Position numbers and translations under genes: made by a program
In this document: one piece after another, positions 33,664 through 41,092 of the stretch
Layout: every line of letters begins with the position of its first letter
Position numbering within the stretch: position 1 is the stretch's first letter
Notes under the pieces: model-generated
Seen by the model: the letters and a program-made list of their open reading frames with translations, nothing else
Databases searched by the model: none
Told to the model about the DNA's origin: nothing
Source of the DNA: UMGS1002 sp964570825
GTDB taxonomy: Bacteria > Bacillota > Clostridia > Oscillospirales > CAG-272
Length of the DNA stretch: 54,692 nucleotides
Reading direction: 5' to 3'
NCBI GenBank assembly: GCA_964570825.1
Contig: CAZMZJ010000014.1
Coordinates: 1 to 54,692, forward strand

Positions 33664-35199
33664 ATGAAAACGCTGTCGAGAATCCTTGGCTTCGCGCTTA
33701 TACTCTCCGTGCTGCCGCTCACCGCTCTCTCCTGTGCCACGCCCGCAGTTAACAATCCATACGAAACTGCCTCTCAGAGCGGCGGGGATTCTACCGCCGC
33801 TGAAACCGAAACCACTCCGGAGACCGACGTGCTCGACCCATATGCAGGGATAAACCTCGGCGGCAGGGAAATACGCATCCATACGAGCATAAATGTCGTT
33901 GACAACGGGAACGGAATGTCAAGCTCCAACAAATACATAGAAGGCGCCGAAACTCTGAACGGCGATATTGTCAGCGACGATGTGTATGAGCGCAATATGT
34001 TGATTCAGGAAAAACTCGGCTGCAAACTGAAGTTTACTCAGATTAACCAGAACTATGACAAGGTACTGAGCTCTATATCAGTCCCGGTATCTTCAGGAGA
34101 AGATTTTACCGACCTTATAATAAACGATCAGTATGGCCTTGTCCGCGCCGCTTACAACGGCTATCTTTTTAACCTGCTTGACGAGGCAAGCTATAATAGT
34201 ACTTTCAATTTCGAGGACGACGGATGGTATTACGACTATATGAAGGAACTTACCGTCAGCAGTACAAAAATGTATTTGATGGCGGGAGACTTTTTCATAG
34301 ATGTTCTCCGAAACGCGCACGCGCTTTATTTTAACACAAACATATATACAAACATTTTCGGCTCGCCTGACGGCCTTTATTCACTTGTCGAGAGCGGCGG
34401 ATGGACATACGAGGTGCTGCTTGAGAAAATCAAGAACGCATACTTCGATTCAAACGGCAGCGGTACTGTCGATACAGCAGATACCTTCGGCATAATAATG
34501 CCCGGCGCAGAAGGCTCGCTCTATCCGTTCATATTCAGCAGCAATATTCGCTCGGTGACGTTCAGCTCAGATAATGTTCCGACGTTTATTACCGATATAG
34601 ACGAAGTGTCAAAGCTTTGCGATACTATAATGGGCGTATATTCATCGCAGGGCGCGGATTTTACGCAAAAAACATCCACAATCATGCAGAAGTTTACCTC
34701 AGGCGAAGCACTCTTCCTAAACTATTTCAGAATAGGAGACCTTGAGGATGGCGCGCTGCGAAGCATGAGCGGCGTCGGACTCGTGCCGTATCCAAAGCTT
34801 TACGAGAACCAGAGCCAGTATTACACTACGGTGCATGACACTGCTGAGATGGGCGCCATTCCAAAAACCTGCAGAATAGCCGGCGACGTCAGCATTCTGG
34901 TTCAGGCCATGATGCGCTATACAAACGAAAAGGTGCTGCCGGATTATTACGAAACATCTCTTAAGCTCAAGTACGCGCAGGATGAGCCGTCTTCACGCAT
35001 GATTGATATAATACGCGGGGGCATAACCTCGCCATTTGAGCTTGCTTACGGCTATCAGTTCGGCAGGCCGCTTTACGTTTCTATCCGCGACTCGATAAAA
35101 AACGGCGCTAACATAGTTTCCTCTACTTTCAAGTCGCTTCAAAAATCATCGGTCATATCGCTTGAGAAATTCATCGCAGAATTCAACAAAGACAGCTGA
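33664..35199 (+). CDS. Orphan extracellular solute-binding lipoprotein
   Basis: 511 residues. Signal peptide MKTLSRILGFALILSVLPLTALSC with lipobox ALSC (lipidated C24), a Ser/Thr/Glu-rich spacer to residue 55, then a body that looks like a family 1 (carbohydrate-type) ABC solute-binding protein: an early GREIRIHTS strand, DDVYERNMLIQEKLGCKLKF, DFTDLIINDQYGLVRAAYNGYLFNL, GWTYEVLLEKIKNAYFDSNGSGTVDTADTFGI and VGLVPYPKL. DSNGSGTVDTAD is the EF-hand-like calcium loop often seen in these proteins. GGAGG ribosome site. No permease or ATPase gene is nearby, so its transporter is elsewhere or it is a scaffold/sensor. Ligand unknown. Confidence 0.85.
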   Translation: MKTLSRILGFALILSVLPLTALSCATPAVNNPYETASQSGGDSTAAETETTPETDVLDPYAGINLGGREIRIHTSINVVDNGNGMSSSNKYIEGAETLNGDIVSDDVYERNMLIQEKLGCKLKFTQINQNYDKVLSSISVPVSSGEDFTDLIINDQYGLVRAAYNGYLFNLLDEASYNSTFNFEDDGWYYDYMKELTVSSTKMYLMAGDFFIDVLRNAHALYFNTNIYTNIFGSPDGLYSLVESGGWTYEVLLEKIKNAYFDSNGSGTVDTADTFGIIMPGAEGSLYPFIFSSNIRSVTFSSDNVPTFITDIDEVSKLCDTIMGVYSSQGADFTQKTSTIMQKFTSGEALFLNYFRIGDLEDGALRSMSGVGLVPYPKLYENQSQYYTTVHDTAEMGAIPKTCRIAGDVSILVQAMMRYTNEKVLPDYYETSLKLKYAQDEPSSRMIDIIRGGITSPFELAYGYQFGRPLYVSIRDSIKNGANIVSSTFKSLQKSSVISLEKFIAEFNKDS

Positions 35200-35244
35200 T
35201 ACTTGTCCGGAAAATAAAAAAACAAGCGTGTTCTAAACATAATT

Positions 35245-35284
35245 ATCCTCCCATATATTTTAACTGACAAATATACGGGAGGAT
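35245..35284 (+). promoter_or_regulatory. Hairpin burying the spoIVA ribosome site
   Basis: Arms 35245-35260 (ATCCTCCCATATATTT) and 35269-35284 (AAATATACGGGAGGAT) pair over 16 positions with a single A/C mismatch and an 8-nt loop. The 3' arm contains the whole GGGAGGA Shine-Dalgarno sequence; the ATG lies 8 nt after the stem. A CATATATT box (35252-35259), similar to sigma-E -10 boxes, overlaps the 5' arm; no matching -35 was found. Confidence 0.75.
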
Positions 35285-35291
35285 CTGTTTT

Positions 35292-36770
35292 ATGTCTGAA
35301 CATTCAATTTATAAAGACATCGCCGAGCGGACCGGCGGCGATATCTATATCGGGGTCGTCGGACCTGTCAGAACCGGGAAGTCCACTTTTATCAAGCGTT
35401 TCATGGAGGCTCTCGTCCTCCCGAACATTGCAGCGGGCTACAGTCGCGAGCGGGCGCGCGATGAAATGCCGCAAAGCGCGGCGGGGAAGACCGTTATGAC
35501 CACCGAGCCAAAATTCATTCCGGACGAAGCTGTTCCGATAAACATCGACGGCGTGTCGTCGCTTCGGGTAAAAATGATCGACTGCGTCGGCTATATCGTT
35601 CCGGAAGCGCTCGGTACAATCGAAAACGGCCAGCCGAGAATGGTCCGCACCCCTTGGCAGAGCGAGCCGATGCCATTTGTACAGGCAGCCGAAACAGGCA
35701 CGACAAAGGTAATCAAGGATCATAGCACCATAGGCATGCTGGTCACCACAGACGGCAGCATCGGAGATATCAAGCGCGAAAGCTACGTCGAAGCGGAGGA
35801 AAGAGTAGTCCGCGAGCTGAAGCAGATCGGCAAGCCCTTTGCTATGATACTCAATTCGGCAAACCCTGCGTCAGAAAAAGCAATAGCTCTCGCATACGAG
35901 CTTGAGTCAAAGTACAAAGTCCCCGTGGCTCTTGTCAGCTGCCTTGACCTTGACGCAGAGGATATCAGACACATCCTTGAACTCGTGCTTCACGAATTCC
36001 CCGTGACCGAAATCACGGTCAAACTGCCCGACTGGACCGCCGCACTCGACGACACCCACCGCATACGCACCTCGCTTCTTGAAAGCGTAAAGAAATGCGC
36101 CGCTAAAGTGACCAAAACCGGCGACATCGAGGAAGCATTCAAGGAGCTTAACAACAACGAATTTGTTTCAGCTGCCGAAATAACCGATATCAATCTTGGC
36201 AATGGCAAAGCAAAAGCCAACGTAAAGCTTAAGGACGGCCTGTATTACGAAATAGTCAGCGAGCTGACCGGCTTCGCTATCTCGGGAGAGGAGGATCTGA
36301 TCCGCCTGCTCCGCGACTTCTCGACAATGAAGTCAAACTACGAGCGCGTGGCCGAGGCTCTGAATGACGCGAATGATAAAGGGTACGGAATTGTAATGCC
36401 GGATATAGAGGATCTCCACCTTGAGAAGCCAGAGATAGTCAAGCAGGCGGGCGGTTATGGCGTTCGCTTGCGCGCCTCCGCACAGTCAGTGCATATGATC
36501 CGCGCCAATATCGAAACCGAAATCAGCCCCATCGTAGGAACCGAACAGCAGTCCGAAGATCTGGTGAAGTACATGCTCCGCGAATTTGAGGAAGCCCCTG
36601 AGCGCATATGGGAATCCAATATGTTCGGCAAATCCCTTTACGCTCTCGTCAACGAGGGGCTGCACACAAAGCTTGAGCATATGCCGGAAGAATCCCGCCA
36701 GAAGCTTTCCGAAACCCTCGAACGCATTATCAACGAGGGCAGCAACGGACTTATCTGCATTATACTTTAA
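35292..36770 (+). CDS. spoIVA: Stage IV sporulation protein A
   Basis: ATPase that polymerises irreversibly on the outer forespore surface and forms the basement layer on which the spore coat is built. Made in the mother cell under sigma E in B. subtilis. 492 residues, same as the family. Walker A GPVRTGKST is near residue 25, followed by the long conserved N-terminal segment with MIDCVGYIVPEALG, PWQSEPMPF, and STIGMLVTTDGSIGDI. The TRAFAC-class GTPase-like core is followed by the middle domain and the C-terminal membrane-targeting end NEGSNGLICIIL. The ribosome site is trapped in a strong hairpin. Monocistronic with its own terminator at 36775-36820. Confidence 0.98.
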   Translation: MSEHSIYKDIAERTGGDIYIGVVGPVRTGKSTFIKRFMEALVLPNIAAGYSRERARDEMPQSAAGKTVMTTEPKFIPDEAVPINIDGVSSLRVKMIDCVGYIVPEALGTIENGQPRMVRTPWQSEPMPFVQAAETGTTKVIKDHSTIGMLVTTDGSIGDIKRESYVEAEERVVRELKQIGKPFAMILNSANPASEKAIALAYELESKYKVPVALVSCLDLDAEDIRHILELVLHEFPVTEITVKLPDWTAALDDTHRIRTSLLESVKKCAAKVTKTGDIEEAFKELNNNEFVSAAEITDINLGNGKAKANVKLKDGLYYEIVSELTGFAISGEEDLIRLLRDFSTMKSNYERVAEALNDANDKGYGIVMPDIEDLHLEKPEIVKQAGGYGVRLRASAQSVHMIRANIETEISPIVGTEQQSEDLVKYMLREFEEAPERIWESNMFGKSLYALVNEGLHTKLEHMPEESRQKLSETLERIINEGSNGLICIIL

Positions 36771-36774
36771 GGCG

Positions 36775-36820
36775 AAGTTCGAGGGAACTTTCAAATGAAA
36801 GATCCCTCGAACTTATTTTG
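36775..36820 (+). terminator. Terminator after spoIVA
   Basis: Perfect 12-bp stem AAGTTCGAGGGA (36775-36786) / TCCCTCGAACTT (36803-36814), with an inner CTTTC/GAAAG, followed by ATTTTGACTCTTT. Confidence 0.8.
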
Positions 36821-36893
36821 ACTCTTTATTATTATGCCTATAAATCGACGAGAACGTTATCGCTCTATGTCATTCAAGAAATTTCTTCAGCCC

Positions 36894-36922
36894 TTGATTT
36901 TACAGACGCAATGTGGTATAAT
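36894..36922 (+). promoter_or_regulatory. Promoter of lysS
   Basis: TTGATT (36894-36899), 17-bp spacer, TATAAT (36917-36922), 43 bp before the ATG. Confidence 0.7.
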
Positions 36923-36965
36923 ATTCTAAATAACAACATATACCAGTCACAAAAAGAGGTACAAA

Positions 36966-38453
36966 ATGAACGAGTCAACACCGCTTCAGCTCTCCGAACA
37001 GGAACAGATCCGACGCCAGAAGCTCGCAAAGCTTCAGGAGGAAGGCAGGGATCCTTATAAAAAAACGGAATACAACGTCACCGCGCATTCGGCTGAAATC
37101 ATCAAAAACGCAGACAGCATGATGGGGCAGGAAGTGTCGGTCGCCGGGCGTATGATGTCCCGCCGCATTATGGGCAAGGCGTCTTTTGCGCACGTTCTTG
37201 ATAAAGAAGGCGAAATACAGCTTTATGTAAAACGCGACGACGTCGGCGAGGCGGAATATGATTCCTTCAAGAAGGATTTCGACATCGGCGATATAATCGG
37301 CGTCAAGGGCAGGGTGTTCAGAACCCAGACCGGCGAGGTTTCAATCCACACAGACCATATCGAAATACTCTCGAAGTCTCTCCGTCCGCTGCCTGAAAAA
37401 TTCAACGGGCTTAAAGATACCGACGCAAAATACCGCCACCGCGAGGTCGATCTCATAATGAATGAAGAGGTCAGAAAAACCTTCTTCATGCGCAGCCGGA
37501 TAATCAGCTTTATTCGCAATTACCTCAACAGCCTCGGCTTTCTTGAGGTGGACACCCCGATACTCCAGACGCTTGAAATCGGCGCGTCCGCACGGCCCTT
37601 CAAGACGCATCTGAACGCACTTGACCTCGATATGTATCTGCGCATAGAAACCGAGCTTTACCTCAAGCGTCTTATCGTGGGCGGATTTGAACGGGTTTAC
37701 GAAGTCGGACGTATCTTCCGCAACGAAGGCATGGATACACGCCACAACCCGGAGTTTACCTCAATCGAGCTTTATCAGGCATATGCGAATTACAAGGATA
37801 TCATGGATCTTGTCGAAAACCTTTACCGCTCGCTCGCGCTTGAAGTATGCGGAAAAACTATTATTCCATATGGCGAAAACGAAATTGATTTGGGCAGCCC
37901 GTGGCGGCGCATGAGCATGGTAGAGGCGGTCAAGCTTTATTCGGGCGCAGATTACAACGACTGGAAGACCGACGAGGACGCGGCTGCGGCCGCAAAAGCG
38001 CTTGGAGTTGCCGTCGAAACAAAGGGTACGCCGACAAAGGGAGAAGTGCTTGCGGCAATGTTCGAGCATTTTGTCGAAGAACATCTCATCCAGCCGACAT
38101 TTATTTACGACTATCCGATAGAAATATCACCGCTTGCAAAGCGAGACCCCGAAAACCCGATGTTTACGCAGAGATTTGAGTATTTCATAAACAAAATGGA
38201 GATGGGCAACGCCTTTTCAGAGCTCAACGATCCGATAGACCAGAGAGAAAGATTTCAAAAACAGGTGGCGCAGCGCGCTGCCGAAGGGATAAAGGCCGAG
38301 GTAGACGAGGATTTCATTTCTGCTCTCGAACAGGGAATGCCTCCGACGGGCGGACTCGGCTTCGGAATCGACAGGCTTATCATGGTGCTGACAAACAGCC
38401 CGAGCATCAGAGATGTAATCCTGTTCCCGACGATGAAACCGCTGGATAACTGA
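36966..38453 (+). CDS. lysS: Lysyl-tRNA synthetase, class II
   Basis: Charges tRNA-Lys. 495 residues. An N-terminal OB-fold anticodon-binding domain (VSVAGRMMSRRIMGKASFAHVLDKEG) is followed by the class II catalytic domain: motif 1 SFIRNYLNSLGFLEVDTPIL, motif 2 YEVGRIFRNEGMDTRHNPEF, and motif 3 GGLGFGIDRLIMVLTN. The residues after motif 2 read TSIELYQAYANYKD, where many LysRS have TMMEFYQAY, a small variation that does not touch the active site. AAAGAGG ribosome site. It has its own promoter and terminator, and no T-box leader is visible, unlike thrS and valS here. Confidence 0.97.
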   Translation: MNESTPLQLSEQEQIRRQKLAKLQEEGRDPYKKTEYNVTAHSAEIIKNADSMMGQEVSVAGRMMSRRIMGKASFAHVLDKEGEIQLYVKRDDVGEAEYDSFKKDFDIGDIIGVKGRVFRTQTGEVSIHTDHIEILSKSLRPLPEKFNGLKDTDAKYRHREVDLIMNEEVRKTFFMRSRIISFIRNYLNSLGFLEVDTPILQTLEIGASARPFKTHLNALDLDMYLRIETELYLKRLIVGGFERVYEVGRIFRNEGMDTRHNPEFTSIELYQAYANYKDIMDLVENLYRSLALEVCGKTIIPYGENEIDLGSPWRRMSMVEAVKLYSGADYNDWKTDEDAAAAAKALGVAVETKGTPTKGEVLAAMFEHFVEEHLIQPTFIYDYPIEISPLAKRDPENPMFTQRFEYFINKMEMGNAFSELNDPIDQRERFQKQVAQRAAEGIKAEVDEDFISALEQGMPPTGGLGFGIDRLIMVLTNSPSIRDVILFPTMKPLDN

Positions 38454-38470
38454 AATACATGTAAAACGTC

Positions 38471-38502
38471 AAAAGCCCGACTGAATTACAGCGGGCTTTT
38501 TT
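38471..38502 (+). terminator. Terminator after lysS
   Basis: Stem AAAAGCCCG (38471-38479) / CGGGCTTTT (38492-38500) with a T-run of six. Confidence 0.85.
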
Positions 38503-38593
38503 GTATCTATTATATCAATAAAAATGTGACAGGCGTTATTTTTACCCCGGCGGTTGAATCAGAGAATATATCAAGAAAAGGCATAAATTAAAA

Positions 38594-38640
38594 GGCCGCT
38601 GCGTTCTGTGCACTGCAAACGCGGCGGCTTTCTTTTCTTT
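38594..38640. terminator. Hairpin between lysS and glyA, probable glyA terminator
   Basis: Stem GCCGCTGCGTT (38595-38605) / AACGCGGCGGC (38618-38628) with one G-T pair. T-rich tails lie on both sides (TTTCTTTTCTTTG on plus, CTTTTAATTT on minus). The 90 bp between this and the lysS terminator hold nothing recognised. Confidence 0.7.
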
Positions 38641-38681
38641 GTATTAAAATGGTTTACATCCGAACTTTTCTCAGGCACTGT

Positions 38682-39932
38682 TTAATAATTCTTATAAAGC
38701 GGGAAAGCCTCACACAGGCTTGCGACTTCGGCGCGGATGAAATCGGCGCTGTTCTCAAAATCACGGGCGGCAAGGGCGTACAGATGAGCAATTTTCCTCA
38801 TTTCTGGTTCCTTCATACCGCGCGTGGTAACAGCGGGGGTGCCTACGCGGATGCCTGAGGTAATGAATGGAGACTGTGGATCGTTCGGTATTGCGTTCTT
38901 ATTGACTGTGATGCGTACATTGTCAAGGCGATGCTCGAATTCTTTGCCGGTCAGATTCATGCCGCGCAGGTCAAGAAGCATCAAGTGGTTGTCAGTGCCG
39001 CCGGAAACAAGATCGAAACCTTCACTCTTGAGCGCGGAGGCGAGCGCCTGCGCATTCTTTACTATCTGCTGCTGATAAGCTTTGAATTCGGGTGTCAGCG
39101 CTTCCTTGAAGCAGACGGCTTTTGCGGCGATGATATGCATAAGCGGACCGCCCTGTATGCCGGGGAATATTGCCTTGTCAATCTGTTTTGCATATTTTTC
39201 ACGACAGAGAATTATACCGCCGCGCGGTCCGCGCAGTGTCTTATGTGTGGTTGTTGTGACAATATCAGCATATGGAACGGGAGAAGGATGAAGCCCCGCG
39301 GCTACAAGTCCGGCGATGTGCGCCATATCTACCATCATATATGCGCCGACTTTGTCGCATATCTCGCGGATACGCTGAAAATCTATAAACCGCGGATAGG
39401 CAGACGCACCCGCGACAATCATTTTCGGTTTGTTTTCGACGGCAATCTTTTCCATCATGTCGTAGTCGATGCGGTGCGTTACGGAATCTACTCCGTATGG
39501 GACAAAATTATAATAAAGGCCAGAAAAATTAACCGGGCTTCCATGCGTCAGATGGCCGCCGTGAGCCAGGCTCATCCCCATTACGGTGTCTCCGGCTTTA
39601 AGCAGCGCGACGTATACTGCGGTGTTCGCTTGAGAGCCGCTGTGCGGCTGAACATTGGCGTACTCGGCGCCGAAGAGCTCGCACGCGCGTTTCCTTGCAA
39701 GTTCCTCGACAACATCGACGCAGGCGCAGCCTCCATAATAACGTTTTGACGGATAGCCTTCGGCGTATTTGTTTGTCATAATGCAGCCGGCTGCGGCAAG
39801 AACAGCCGGTGAAACAAAGTTTTCGGAAGCGATCATCTCAAGACCCGAGGACTCTCTGTTGTACTCGGCTTTGATCGCCGCGGCAGTTTCCGGGTCTACT
39901 GCCGCTATACATTCGAGGCTTTCAGCTAACAT
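38682..39932 (-). CDS. glyA: Serine hydroxymethyltransferase
   Basis: PLP enzyme that interconverts serine and glycine while loading one-carbon units on tetrahydrofolate. I choose the ATG at 39932, because AAAGGA lies 6 bp before it and overlaps the first codons of the longer reading from 39947. This gives 416 residues, typical for the family. Seen: GLEMIASENFVS, NKYAEGYPSKRYYGG, NVQPHSGSQANTAVY, VDMAHIAGL, the PLP lysine in VTTTTHKTLRGPRGG, and the C-terminal TSGIRVGTPAVTTRG. Divergent from mgsA. Its 5' leader contains two short hairpins. Confidence 0.97.
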   Translation of the reverse strand: MLAESLECIAAVDPETAAAIKAEYNRESSGLEMIASENFVSPAVLAAAGCIMTNKYAEGYPSKRYYGGCACVDVVEELARKRACELFGAEYANVQPHSGSQANTAVYVALLKAGDTVMGMSLAHGGHLTHGSPVNFSGLYYNFVPYGVDSVTHRIDYDMMEKIAVENKPKMIVAGASAYPRFIDFQRIREICDKVGAYMMVDMAHIAGLVAAGLHPSPVPYADIVTTTTHKTLRGPRGGIILCREKYAKQIDKAIFPGIQGGPLMHIIAAKAVCFKEALTPEFKAYQQQIVKNAQALASALKSEGFDLVSGGTDNHLMLLDLRGMNLTGKEFEHRLDNVRITVNKNAIPNDPQSPFITSGIRVGTPAVTTRGMKEPEMRKIAHLYALAARDFENSADFIRAEVASLCEAFPLYKNY

Positions 39933-40020
39933 TTCATATCCTTTCATAACTATATCCTACACAGGCAGCATCCGCCGGTCTGTGTGAAATCACTTTTGGC
40001 GAAAAACCGCCAATACGTGT

Positions 40021-40049
40021 ATTATATCTTATTTTTCATCATAAAACAA
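40021..40049 (-). promoter_or_regulatory. Promoter of glyA
   Basis: Minus strand: TTGTTT (40049-40044), 17-bp spacer, TATAAT (40026-40021). Downstream on this strand are hairpins TTGGCG/CGCCAA (40013-39996) and ACACAG/CTGTGT (39985-39959). Confidence 0.65.
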
Positions 40050-40170
40050 GCATTAACAATGATTTTTTTGTATTTTAACATATTAAACAATAAAAGCAAT
40101 TAAATATGCAAGAAAAATGAAAAAACGAACAAATATTCCCCGAAAAGCTACAAGCCTTTGAAAAATCCCG

Positions 40171-40200
40171 TTGACAAAATAATTATTGTTGTGGTATAAT
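40171..40200 (+). promoter_or_regulatory. Consensus promoter of mgsA
   Basis: TTGACA (40171-40176), 18-bp spacer, TATAAT (40195-40200). The mRNA leader before the ATG would be about 160 nt. Within the 433-bp gap between glyA and mgsA (39933-40365) I see only the two divergent promoters and short hairpins. Confidence 0.8.
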
Positions 40201-40365
40201 AATGATGGTATATTTTTTGTACGACGAATAAGTAAAAAACAATATTTATAAAATACGCCGCGCAGAGAAAAAATACAGCAGTCTTGAAAAATAATTTGCA
40301 ATTATTATTTGCCGGCAATATGCGGCGGAATGACTGCGGTAAAATATACGAGAGGATAACTGACG

Positions 40366-40800
40366 ATGGAAATTGCAATAATGGCACATGACATCAAAAA
40401 AGAGCTGATGGCTCAATTCTGTATCGCTTATTGCGGGATCCTCAGCAAACATAATTTATGCGCAACCAGCATAACTGCAAAATATATATCCGATGCAACC
40501 GGTCTTACAATCGAACGTCTGCTCGCCGGCGAACAGGGAGGAGAGCAACAGATAACTTCCCGCCTTGCATATAATGAGATAGACCTTCTTCTTTATTTCA
40601 GGGATACACGTCCATCGTCTGAATACGACGAGGAGGAGCACGAACTTCTTCGCATGTGCGATGTATATAACATCCCGGTTGCAACCAATATCGCAACGGC
40701 AGAAGCTCTCGTCAGCGCGCTCGACAGAGGCGACCTCAACTGGAGAGAGTTCATCAATCCGAAATCGGAGTACAACAGGAAAAAAGCAAAAAAAGTATAA
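40366..40800 (+). CDS. mgsA: Methylglyoxal synthase
   Basis: Converts dihydroxyacetone phosphate to methylglyoxal plus phosphate, an overflow valve when phosphate is short or sugar phosphates build up. 144 residues, family size. Conserved sequence: IAIMAHDIKKELMAQFC, HNLCATSITAKYISDATGL, LLAGEQGGEQQITSRLAYNEIDLLLYFRD (with catalytic Asp), LLRMCDVYNIPVATNIATAEALV. The phosphate-binding GGEQQI segment usually reads GGDQQI. GAGAGGA precedes the ATG. The thrS T-box leader starts right after the stop, so mgsA transcripts would run into the thrS leader. Confidence 0.93.
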   Translation: MEIAIMAHDIKKELMAQFCIAYCGILSKHNLCATSITAKYISDATGLTIERLLAGEQGGEQQITSRLAYNEIDLLLYFRDTRPSSEYDEEEHELLRMCDVYNIPVATNIATAEALVSALDRGDLNWREFINPKSEYNRKKAKKV

Positions 40801-40811
40801 TCAAAATATGA

Positions 40812-41059
40812 ACAATTTCAACGGGGAACATGTTTTTGCGAAACAAGCGTACAGAGAAGAGATCATAGCTGAGAGATCTCCCGCAAGGACGCAGAAGTAC
40901 CATCTCCGTGGTGGGTATCATTAAAATATAGCAATCATCAAGACTGAAGTATAAAATTGTAGAAGCCATGGCTGATTGCAGTGAGTTAAAAGCTCGGGTG
41001 GAACCGTGCGTTGCTAAGGCGCACCCCGACGGCATTTTTTGCCGCCGGGGTGCTTTTAT
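40812..41059 (+). promoter_or_regulatory. T-box leader of thrS (tRNA-Thr sensing)
   Basis: The conserved T-box element GGGTGGAACCG is at 40996-41006 and is followed by a terminator stem GCACCCCG.CGGC (41021-41034) / GCCG.CGGGGTGC (41041-41053) with a T-run in its loop and TTTTATA after. Stem I can be drawn with basal helix CGGGGA (40822-40827) / TCTCCG (40903-40908); ACC in the adjoining internal loop (40899-40901) is the candidate specifier, a Thr codon read by tRNA-Thr(GGU). Uncharged tRNA-Thr should favour the antiterminator and turn on thrS. A TATAAT overlaps the mgsA stop (40796-40801), but its -35 is weak. Confidence 0.88.
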
Positions 41060-41092
41060 ATAATAATAAAATAATACTTCATGGAGGATAAA

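Noticed and set aside
38503..38593. Possible small gene between the two terminators after lysS
   Set aside because: No frame of useful length with a ribosome site.
39933..39947. glyA start at 39947
   Set aside because: The AAAGGA ribosome site lies inside these codons and is well placed for the ATG at 39932.
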